Shown here piece by piece: positions 46,110 through 52,839 of a stretch of 61,693 nt of DNA. The notes under the pieces are model-generated. The model made no database searches. It saw only the letters and a program-made list of their open reading frames with translations, and was not told where the DNA came from. The DNA lies in NCBI GenBank assembly GCA_944327275.1, contig CALVHB010000051.1:1-61693 (forward strand). Reading direction: 5' to 3'. The translations under genes and the position numbers were made by a program. Position 1 is the stretch's first letter, and each line of letters begins with the position of its first letter. This stretch comes from Candidatus Gastranaerophilales bacterium (GTDB lineage Bacteria > Cyanobacteriota > Vampirovibrionia > Gastranaerophilales > Gastranaerophilaceae).

Positions 46110-46843
46110 TGTCTAAAACCGCAATAATAATACCTGCAAGATATGGCTCTTCAAGATTGGAGGGTAAACCTTTGATTGTTGTCGAAGGTAAAACAATTAT
46201 TCAGTGGGTTTATGAAAAGGCTCAACAGGCAAAGTTGGCTGATTTGATTATTGTTGCGACTGATGATGAAAGAATATTCAATACTGTGAAGTCATTTGGA
46301 GGAAATGTTGAAATGACTTCAAAAGAACATAAATGTGGTTCTGATAGAATTAAAGAAGTTGTTATGCGTCATCCGGAGATTTCTTTTATTATAAATCTTC
46401 AGGGGGATGAACCTCTAATAAAACCAGAGAGTATAGATGAATTAATAAATCATGTAAAAAATGATGAAAAGGCTGATATTGCAACTTTAATTAGAATTAT
46501 AGATGACGAAATGGAATGTCAGAATCCTAATTTGGTAAAATGTGTTGTGGATAATTCTGGTTTTGCGATGTATTTTTCTCGTTCTAAAATCCCTTTTGAA
46601 AGGAATTCTGGCAAAGCTCCTATTTATGGCCACCTTGGAATTTATGGCTATAAAAGAGACGCTCTTATAAAAATGACAGAGTTACCACAATCTTCATATG
46701 AAATGGCAGAAAGTTTGGAGCAGTTGAGAGCATTACAAAACGGTCTTAGAATAAAGACTTCTGTTGTCGACTTTGTTCCTGTAGGAATTGATACTGCACA
46801 GGATTTAGAACATTTTAAAAAGATAATATCTAAGGCTGTTTGA
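46109..46843 (+). CDS. kdsB: CMP-KDO synthetase
   Basis: 3-deoxy-manno-octulosonate cytidylyltransferase, activating KDO for lipid A-core; its presence implies an LPS outer membrane. 'IIPARYGSSRLEGKPL', 'IINLQGDEPLI' and 'YGHLGIYGYKRDAL' are family marks. 244 residues, full. Start MSKTAIII is chosen because it overlaps the prmA stop and AGGAAGG lies upstream; the longer frame from 46076 is inside prmA. Last gene of the accD operon. Confidence 0.95.
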   Translation: MSKTAIIIPARYGSSRLEGKPLIVVEGKTIIQWVYEKAQQAKLADLIIVATDDERIFNTVKSFGGNVEMTSKEHKCGSDRIKEVVMRHPEISFIINLQGDEPLIKPESIDELINHVKNDEKADIATLIRIIDDEMECQNPNLVKCVVDNSGFAMYFSRSKIPFERNSGKAPIYGHLGIYGYKRDALIKMTELPQSSYEMAESLEQLRALQNGLRIKTSVVDFVPVGIDTAQDLEHFKKIISKAV

Positions 46844-47054
46844 AAAAATTGCTGGGACTAGTATTGAAGAGGTTAGCCATTTTTAACAACATATTTAGAC
46901 TAACCCTTTCTTTTTGGTTTTCTACCCTGCTTATAAATTCTCTGGAACAGCACAATTTTTCTGCCATTGCTTCTTGAGATATTTTTGCAGACTTTCTAAA
47001 TTTCTTAATATTTAGTGAAATAATGTTGTGATATTGTAAATCTATATTGTCCAT
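46830..47054 (-). CDS. Small Xre-family HTH regulator
   Basis: 74 residues, a single HTH_3 domain: 'LNIKKFRKSAKISQEAMAEKLCCSREFISRVENQKERVSLNMLLKMANLFNTSP'. One of the shortest forms of the family, no effector domain. Converges on kdsB with a 14-base overlap. A TATAAT box (47067-47072, reverse) lies 12 bases upstream of the ATG; no ribosome site. Target unknown. Confidence 0.82.
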   Translation of the reverse strand: MDNIDLQYHNIISLNIKKFRKSAKISQEAMAEKLCCSREFISRVENQKERVSLNMLLKMANLFNTSPSNFFKQP

Positions 47055-47288
47055 ATATCTATTTAAACTTCATATTATAATTAAAGCTATGAAGATATAC
47101 ATCACCTTAATGTCTAATTTTTTGTTTAGTAGTACTAGGGGATAAAATTTTAAAAAAGTACTTGCAATTTTTTGTAAATTAAATTAATATATAGATACAA
47201 TTATTAAAAAAAATTTAGAAAAATAAATATTTTGTAATATTTAAGTTATTGGTAGTGTTAGATTATTTTAATAAAGGAAATGAAGACT

Positions 47289-48038
47289 ATGACAGAAAAT
47301 GCAGAAATGCCTAATGAAACGGAAGATCGTCAAAGAATACTTTTGGCTGATGATGAAGCGAGTATCAGACGTATTTTGGAAACACGATTAAAGATGGCTG
47401 GTTATGATGTATATACTGCTCAAGATGGTGAAGAAGCTGTAAATGCATTCAATAAATATAATCCTGATTTGGTTGTTCTAGATGTTATGATGCCAAAAAT
47501 GGATGGTTATGGGGTAACAAGAGAAATAAGAAGAACATCTGATGTTCCAATAATTATTCTTACAGCATTGGGAGATGTCTCTGAAAGAATTACAGGTCTT
47601 GAGTTGGGTGCTGATGATTACGTAATTAAGCCGTTTTCACCAAAAGAATTGGAAGCGCGTGTAAAAGCTGTTCTTAGAAGAACAAATAATAGAGAAACAG
47701 TTACTCCTGCAGGAAAGGTTACTAAAAACGTAATTACTACCGGAAATATAAAAATTGATACAGCTCGTCGTCAAGTATTCAGAAAGAATGAAAGAATTCG
47801 CTTGACAGGTATGGAGTTTAGTCTTCTTGAATTATTAGTAAACAATTCAGGTCAAGCATTTTCAAGAAACGAAATTCTTCAGCATGTATGGGCTTACCCA
47901 CCTGATCATAGAATTGATACAAGAGTTGTTGATGTCCATATTTCGAGATTACGTTCAAAGCTGGAATCAGATCCAGCAAATCCGGAATTAATACTAACAG
48001 CTCGTGGTATTGGGTATATGTTTCAACGTATAAGTTAA
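47289..48038 (+). CDS. rpaB: OmpR-family response regulator, RpaB-like
   Basis: 249 residues. Receiver with acidic pair DDE (about 21-23), phospho-Asp in 'VVLDVMMPKMDGYG' (D65) and Lys in 'VIKPFSPKELEARVKAVLRR', then winged-helix DNA-binding domain ending 'RGIGYMFQRIS'. The stretch 'EASIRRILETRLKMAGYDV' and 'GDVSERITGLELGADDYVIKPFSPKELEAR' closely matches cyanobacterial RpaB/Ycf27, an essential regulator. No histidine kinase adjacent. I start at 47289 because AAGGA is too close to the ATG at 47280. Confidence 0.88.
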   Translation: MTENAEMPNETEDRQRILLADDEASIRRILETRLKMAGYDVYTAQDGEEAVNAFNKYNPDLVVLDVMMPKMDGYGVTREIRRTSDVPIIILTALGDVSERITGLELGADDYVIKPFSPKELEARVKAVLRRTNNRETVTPAGKVTKNVITTGNIKIDTARRQVFRKNERIRLTGMEFSLLELLVNNSGQAFSRNEILQHVWAYPPDHRIDTRVVDVHISRLRSKLESDPANPELILTARGIGYMFQRIS

Positions 48039-48042
48039 GTTA

Positions 48043-48075
48043 AAAAAAATCCGCGAATATCGCGGATTTTTTTTT
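48043..48075 (+). terminator. rpaB terminator
   Basis: ATCCGCGA-ATA-TCGCGGAT followed by nine T's. Confidence 0.9.
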
Positions 48076-48129
48076 ATCCAAAAGTCTTGATTTCAATAAT
48101 TTTTATGTTAATATAAGAAAGAAGCTTAT

Positions 48130-48206
48130 GGCGTCTGTCGTCAAGCGGTTAAGACCTCGGATTGTGGTTCCGATATGCATGGGTTCGAATCCCATCAGAC
48201 GCCCCA
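48130..48206 (+). tRNA. tRNA-His (GTG)
   Basis: Acceptor stem GCGTCTG (48131-48137) with CAGACGC (48196-48202), the His-specific extra G at 48130 facing C73 at 48203, encoded CCA (48204-48206). Anticodon stem TCGGA/TCCGA with loop TTGTGGT gives anticodon GTG; T-arm GGGTTCGAATCCC. A complete functional gene; its 3' end is an integration target. Confidence 0.97.
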
Positions 48207-49864
48207 TTTATTAAAATTGACCCTTCGGGGTCTTTTTTATTAGGTATAATGCTCGTTTCGAGGGTTCTAACCTTAGAATTTACCCCAAGATTTATTTGAC
48301 TGAGTAAATATTCTGTAAGTTCACTATTAGCAGTACTTTTCAGGGTTCTAACTTTATTATTGGTTTCTTTGTTTTTTTGTGCGACTTTTATTAACCGTAG
48401 TGTTTCAAAGATTGGTTTTAGTTTAACCGATAGGTTATTTTCTGAATATTCGATTTTTTCTATAACCATTCTTAAAAGCAAGCGTTTATCGTCAGTTGAT
48501 GCTTTGATAAATAATTCTGGTATTCTGTTGCAAAATCCAAGTAGTAAATCAATGTTTTTATATATTGCCCTGTTGATCTTGCAGCTTTCCTTTATATCTA
48601 TTGAAAGCATATCTCTTTCTTGCTGCCATTTTGAGCTTTGTCTGTTAAATGTTTCATCAGTAAATGAATCTGGTAGTTTGCCAAGTAATTTTTCTTCATA
48701 ACTTTTAGCTATGAGATGATCGAGGTCTTTAATTCGTTTGATTTTATTATCTAATATTTTATTTTCTTCCTTATAAATTTCATCAAGATTTGAAATTATT
48801 TTGTTTTTTAGAGCTTTAATAACTTCTGCTGGTATATATATGCTGTCTAAAATATTTTGGAAAGCATGATCTATAACCTCTTCTCGTATAATCAAGCCTT
48901 TTAGACTTGTATGCATTTTCTTTCTATTTGTGCAGTGGTAATATATGTAGTTTCCACTATTGTGAGCTCCCTTTTTTACTTCAGCTGTCATATAGCAACC
49001 GCATTTGGCACATTTGATAAAATTTGTATAAGTGAAATTATTGAAATTTTGCTTAGGCTTGTTGGTCAATCCAAATTTTGATTGTACTTGGTAGAATGTG
49101 GCTTTGTCTATAATGGGTTTGTGTTTGCCTGTATAACGTGTTCCTGCCCACATAAAGTCTCCAATATAAAAAATGTTTTTAAGTATTTCTTCAATTTTTC
49201 TAGCCCTATATGCTTTTCCGTATTTATCTTTGAAACCTTCAAGAAACATTTTTTCTCCAAGACTATCAAGTGAATACATTCCAGATGCGTAGTACTCAAA
49301 GATCCTTTTAACATAAAAGGTGTTAGCTTCGTCAATAACGATAATACCTTTATCTTCTGAATTCCTTTTGTTTAGATAGCCGATAGGTGCTTTACCTGGG
49401 AAATATCCTTCTTCTGCTTTTCTGCGTAAACCGAGTTTTGTTCTTTGAGATCCTTTGTCTATTTCGTATGCACTTGTAGCTCGTGTTATTTTACGCATTA
49501 ACTTGCCTTCAGGTGTTGTTTCATTATTTTCCTCAGAAGAAAGAGGGGTTATTTCGTATTTGTCGAAGAGCGTACCAAGCTTAACATAATCTGCATCTTC
49601 TCCTCTTGATAGTCTATCCCATTTCCAGAAAATAAGAGCATCAATATTTTTAGAATTAAGTTTAATGTACTTAAACATCTCTTGTAGTGCAGGTCTGTTA
49701 AGATTTTTCCCACTTTTCCCTTCTTCCGTAAATATTTTTATGGTGCTGTAATTGTTCTGTTTTGCATATTCTAAGCAGCGTTGAGTCTGAGCTTCAATAC
49801 TGTATCCCTTAGTTGCTTGTTCTTCCGTTGATACCCTAACATAAATAATTGCATTTTTAGTCAT
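48149..49864 (-). CDS. Large serine recombinase (integrase of the element)
   Basis: 571 residues. Resolvase domain 'AIIYVRVSTEEQATKG' with catalytic Ser at about residue 12, 'WKWDRLSRGED', then the recombinase domain ('GLRRKAEEGYFPGKAPIGYLN'), a zinc ribbon CAKCGCYMT...YHCTN and a coiled coil. The start MTKN is chosen because it overlaps the small ORF upstream by eight bases. Its last 18 codons (GASDGIRTHAYRNHNPRS) are antisense to tRNA-His, so the gene has no stop of its own before the junction. Its tail contains the motif VRTL/VRTL/IRTH at 27-codon intervals. Predicted to integrate and excise the element. Confidence 0.93.
   Translation of the reverse strand: MTKNAIIYVRVSTEEQATKGYSIEAQTQRCLEYAKQNNYSTIKIFTEEGKSGKNLNRPALQEMFKYIKLNSKNIDALIFWKWDRLSRGEDADYVKLGTLFDKYEITPLSSEENNETTPEGKLMRKITRATSAYEIDKGSQRTKLGLRRKAEEGYFPGKAPIGYLNKRNSEDKGIIVIDEANTFYVKRIFEYYASGMYSLDSLGEKMFLEGFKDKYGKAYRARKIEEILKNIFYIGDFMWAGTRYTGKHKPIIDKATFYQVQSKFGLTNKPKQNFNNFTYTNFIKCAKCGCYMTAEVKKGAHNSGNYIYYHCTNRKKMHTSLKGLIIREEVIDHAFQNILDSIYIPAEVIKALKNKIISNLDEIYKEENKILDNKIKRIKDLDHLIAKSYEEKLLGKLPDSFTDETFNRQSSKWQQERDMLSIDIKESCKINRAIYKNIDLLLGFCNRIPELFIKASTDDKRLLLRMVIEKIEYSENNLSVKLKPIFETLRLIKVAQKNKETNNKVRTLKSTANSELTEYLLSQINLGVNSKVRTLETSIIPNKKDPEGSILINGASDGIRTHAYRNHNPRS
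48192..48209 (+). repeat. Left attachment-like repeat (attL)
   Basis: CCATCAGACGCCCCATTT at the tRNA 3' end matches 61560-61577 at 15 of 18 positions. Confidence 0.6.
48219..48239 (+). terminator. tRNA-His terminator
   Basis: GACCC-TTCG-GGGTC then six T's. Confidence 0.85.
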
Positions 49865-50009
49865 TCTTATAGTTCTCTTTATTTGTATTATCCTCAAGTC
49901 CGATCTGTGAAACTAAACTGATGAAATCAATAAGCGAATTTTCATCACTTTCGTTTAGGTTTAGTATATCATATGTTTCAAAAGTTACAATAATTTCCTT
50001 TTTTTCCAT
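49857..50009 (-). CDS. Small acidic protein coupled to the serine recombinase
   Basis: 50 residues, beginning MEKKEIIVTFETYDILNL and ending EDNTNKENYKND. It overlaps the recombinase start by eight bases (ATGACTAA), which implies translational coupling and supports it as a real gene. AGAGAG lies upstream. Acidic, probably an amphipathic helix. Could be a regulator of the recombinase or a directionality factor; no family recognised. Confidence 0.6.
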   Translation of the reverse strand: MEKKEIIVTFETYDILNLNESDENSLIDFISLVSQIGLEDNTNKENYKND

Positions 50010-50135
50010 TTTAATCTCTCTTTTAATTTAATAAAAGATTTAATTTTTGGAAAATTTGGGCTATTTTCTTAAAGAAAACGGTACTTTTGTGTTAACTTTA
50101 GTAAATTTTTATTGTTTTTTCTCGGTAACTGCACA

Positions 50136-50161
50136 TCTAAAAAAAGTATAAGATTTTTAGA
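50136..50161. promoter_or_regulatory. Dyad 1 upstream of resolvase
   Basis: TCTAAAAA (50136-50143) and TTTTTAGA (50154-50161), 10-base gap. Related in sequence to dyad 2. Confidence 0.4.
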
Positions 50162-50216
50162 CAAATTTTTTATGGTGAAAATATCGATTAATCTGTTCAT
50201 GAATTTATGTAAAAAT

Positions 50217-50247
50217 GTCTAATAAATATACTGGATATTTTTTAGAC
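50217..50247. promoter_or_regulatory. Dyad 2 upstream of resolvase
   Basis: GTCTAATAAATA and TATTTTTTAGAC, 7-base gap, with one mismatch. It overlaps the -35 region of the resolvase promoter (TATAAT at 50255-50260). TTTTTAGACAAA occurs in both dyads. Possible res subsites and autoregulation. Confidence 0.45.
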
Positions 50248-50278
50248 AAAGTTCTATAATATTAATAGGAGGATTCAT

Positions 50279-50890
50279 ATGCCAAAGACTTTTGCTTATA
50301 TCAGAGTTTCCACTCAGGAACAGAAAGAAGACCGACAGTTGGATGCTTTAAAGACCTTAAATGTTGATGAGGTTGTTATTGAAAAAGCTAGTGGTAAAAA
50401 TTTTATCGGACGAGAAAAGTATCAAAATTTGAAAAAGTGTTTAAGAGCAGGTGATACATTAATTGTACATTCAATAGATCGTTTAGGGCGTAATTATACT
50501 GATATAAGTAAAGAATGGGACTATTTAAACCAACAAGGGGTTTATATTCAAGTTTTGGATATGCCTATATTGAATACAAAAGATGCAGATAATGATGTCT
50601 CACGTAAATTGATTAAAGATATTGTTTTAAAGTTGTTATCCTATGTTGCAGAAAAGGAAAGAGAAAATATATCAAGGCGACAAAGAGAGGGGATAAAAGC
50701 AGCACAAGAACGGGGTGTTGTTATATTTGGCCGCCCAAAATTAAAATCTTCAAATCTTCCAAAAGCTTTTAAAAAAGCCTATGAGCTATATATTAGAAAG
50801 GAAATCAAGGCTCAGGATGCTATTAATATGTGCAAGCTAAAGCGTGCAACTTTTTATAATTATGTAAAGCTGATGAGAGATAATACTTAA
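50279..50890 (+). CDS. Small serine resolvase/invertase
   Basis: 203 residues: 'FAYIRVSTQEQKEDRQLDAL' with catalytic Ser near residue 10, 'IVHSIDRLGRNYTD', 'EKERENISRRQREGIKAAQERG' and a C-terminal HTH. This is the Tn3/Hin-type size and plan, unlike the large recombinase next door. GGAGGA precedes ATG. Its last four bases overlap the converging tyrosine recombinase. Could resolve cointegrates or invert a segment. Confidence 0.93.
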   Translation: MPKTFAYIRVSTQEQKEDRQLDALKTLNVDEVVIEKASGKNFIGREKYQNLKKCLRAGDTLIVHSIDRLGRNYTDISKEWDYLNQQGVYIQVLDMPILNTKDADNDVSRKLIKDIVLKLLSYVAEKERENISRRQREGIKAAQERGVVIFGRPKLKSSNLPKAFKKAYELYIRKEIKAQDAINMCKLKRATFYNYVKLMRDNT

Positions 50891-51966
50891 AAGGAGATTT
50901 GAGTTTTTTGTCTTTTCAACAATTCTTTAATCAACTCTTCATCAGAAAAACTGCTTAAATCTCTATCGCAGGTATACATGTCTTTGATAATCACTGTATA
51001 TCTTTCTGGTTTCATATTTGCATACTGTTCTAAAATTGTTTCGAGTTCCGCATGACCGACATTTTGACTTAATGCTTTTAACTGCAATCCGTTTCTTACA
51101 TATACAAGTCCTGTGTATATTGAATAATGACGGAATGCATGGGGATTATATTTTTCAATTCCTGCTTTTGTTTCAATATCTTCTATTAATTTGTTGTATG
51201 CGGTATCTTTTAGAAATGTTTTTTCTACTTCAGTATGGCCGGCATATTCTTTTATTTTAGGGAATAGAGGACTAGCATCATCAAACCCATAGTCATTTTT
51301 TAATGTATTAATCCAATCAGAAACAATCAAATAACATTCAGGGTTAAATTCCATAAACTGAGTTATTATATAATTGTCAAATTTTGTATGTACCCCTTCA
51401 AGCGGATCCTGATAAAATCTATGCTTGTCCAAATCCACAAGTTTTAATGTGGCAGTAGCCGCTGCTGAAATTCTAGATGCTGTTAAAATTAAAAAAGCAA
51501 TAAGAGCTCTATCTCTTTTTTCTTTCATTGTTTCAGCCGGTAGTGCAAATATTTTATCAATTTCTTCATCCGTTGGAAAATCGACAATTTCTTGTCGGTT
51601 TGCAAGCCTTTTGTCAGTTAAAGTTGGTTCTAAGCTATCTAGATCAATAATTTTTTGTTTTTTACCTTTAACCTTTGCTTTATTCAAATACCAATACAGA
51701 AAATCTTTAACGTTAGTCAAGTAATTGTTTCTCGTACTAGGGCCAATGTCGAGACTTCTAAGGTGTGTATAAAATCTTTCTCCATTAGTGCTACTGAATT
51801 CACTAAAATCTATATAGCCGTTCACTTCATCAAATAAATTGATAGATGCAATTTTAGCTTTTGCCGTAGACTCCTTAACCTTATCCTTTTTCAATGTTGA
51901 AAGATAGTCTTTGTATTCCAGTTTAATTTCTTCATTTTTTGGATTATATTTTGATTCCTTAACCAT
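50887..51966 (-). CDS. Tyrosine recombinase / phage-type integrase
   Basis: 359 residues. SAM-like N-terminal core-binding domain, then the catalytic domain: first Arg in 'ILTASRISAAATATL', HAFRHY (HxxR), 'GHAELETILEQYA' with the terminal His and nucleophile Tyr. Members of this family often use tRNA genes as attachment sites, so it and the serine recombinase compete as candidate drivers of integration. No ribosome site of note upstream. Confidence 0.9.
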   Translation of the reverse strand: MVKESKYNPKNEEIKLEYKDYLSTLKKDKVKESTAKAKIASINLFDEVNGYIDFSEFSSTNGERFYTHLRSLDIGPSTRNNYLTNVKDFLYWYLNKAKVKGKKQKIIDLDSLEPTLTDKRLANRQEIVDFPTDEEIDKIFALPAETMKEKRDRALIAFLILTASRISAAATATLKLVDLDKHRFYQDPLEGVHTKFDNYIITQFMEFNPECYLIVSDWINTLKNDYGFDDASPLFPKIKEYAGHTEVEKTFLKDTAYNKLIEDIETKAGIEKYNPHAFRHYSIYTGLVYVRNGLQLKALSQNVGHAELETILEQYANMKPERYTVIIKDMYTCDRDLSSFSDEELIKELLKRQKTQISF

Positions 51967-52091
51967 AGAAAAATTTTAACATGAAAATTTTTCAAAACCA
52001 GCTTTTTGTGAAGTTGCGGGCGAAACATATTAGCTCTCTACTAAGTTTCTGTTTCTCTGATTTTTCACACCTTTTTTCTGCAAAAAAGTAA

Positions 52092-52118
52092 TAAAAAAAG
52101 CTGGCATATAGCCAGCTT
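52092..52118 (-). terminator. Terminator of HTH/zinc gene
   Basis: AAGCTGGC-TATAT-GCCAGCTT on the - strand, followed by TTTTTTTATT. Confidence 0.85.
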
Positions 52119-52140
52119 AATGAATATGTAATTTAGATTT

Positions 52141-52566
52141 TTAATCAGTTGCAGCAGCTTCTAAAAATTTTTCTTTATCTTTTTGACTGCCGAATCGATT
52201 CATTTGTTTTTTACAAATAGGACATGTAGCTTTAAGTAGTATGCTGCCTTTTCTAACTTTTTTATCACTATTAGAAAAATCATACACCTCTACTTGTCCG
52301 TTAAGGGGTTTTCTTTTACTATCGCAATGAACGCAATAAAACTCATTAGGTTTGAGGCTCCCCTTTTTACGTTGTTCCCGTTTCCCCTTTTCATATTCAA
52401 TAAACTCGTTTCCGACAATGTAGAAAGTTCCTTTCATGGTAATGACCGGTAGATCATCTTTAATTTTGTAGTAAAGTGCTCTGCTTGTGATCCCTAATTT
52501 TTCTGCTAGCTCTCTAACCCTGTACCTTTTTGTAGGAGCTACTTTGTTCAATTTGATTTTTGTCAT
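52141..52566 (-). CDS. HTH and zinc-ribbon regulator
   Basis: 141 residues. N-terminal winged/MerR-like HTH: 'YRVRELAEKLGITSRALYYKIKDDLPVITMKGTFYIVGNEFIEYEKG' as in excisionase-type DNA binders. Then zinc ribbon CVHCDSKR...CPICKKQM. Likely a DNA-binding regulator or directionality factor of the element. GGAGAG precedes ATG, inside the right arm of an inverted repeat. Confidence 0.82.
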   Translation of the reverse strand: MTKIKLNKVAPTKRYRVRELAEKLGITSRALYYKIKDDLPVITMKGTFYIVGNEFIEYEKGKREQRKKGSLKPNEFYCVHCDSKRKPLNGQVEVYDFSNSDKKVRKGSILLKATCPICKKQMNRFGSQKDKEKFLEAAATD

Positions 52567-52570
52567 GTTT

Positions 52571-52607
52571 TTCTCTCCTTTTATTTAATATAAATTTTTG
52601 GAGAGAA
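52571..52607 (-). promoter_or_regulatory. SD-covering inverted repeat, copy 1
   Basis: TTCTCTCC (52571-52578 on +) and GGAGAGAA (52600-52607), perfect 8-bp arms with a 21-base AT loop. On the - strand the downstream arm contains the ribosome site GGAGAG of the HTH gene. Paralogue at 61414-61454 has changed arms that still pair. Confidence 0.55.
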
Positions 52608-52839
52608 GTTTCAGGGAACTACATATTTTAAGTTTTGCATAATTTTCAATTTGCACATTGAAGCAGCAATTAGCATGCTAATAACTACATAGATTTGCAT
52701 ACTTTAATATAAAGTTTCACAATAGGTTTAGCAGATGGTTCTCTGTTCTTTTGGCATAAAAATAATCCCGATAATACAGTATATAGGGATTATGATTATA
52801 AATATGCACAAATTTTCCGTATATTTATCGTATTAAAAA

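Noticed and set aside
48238..48352. A CRISPR or tandem repeat array because of the 81-base spacing
   Set aside because: Only a 10-base motif recurs, and it matches the tRNA T-arm; the intervals are not alike.
50279..51966. An invertible segment flanked by the resolvase
   Set aside because: I find no pair of inverted repeats flanking a promoter or gene; the dyads are both on the same side.
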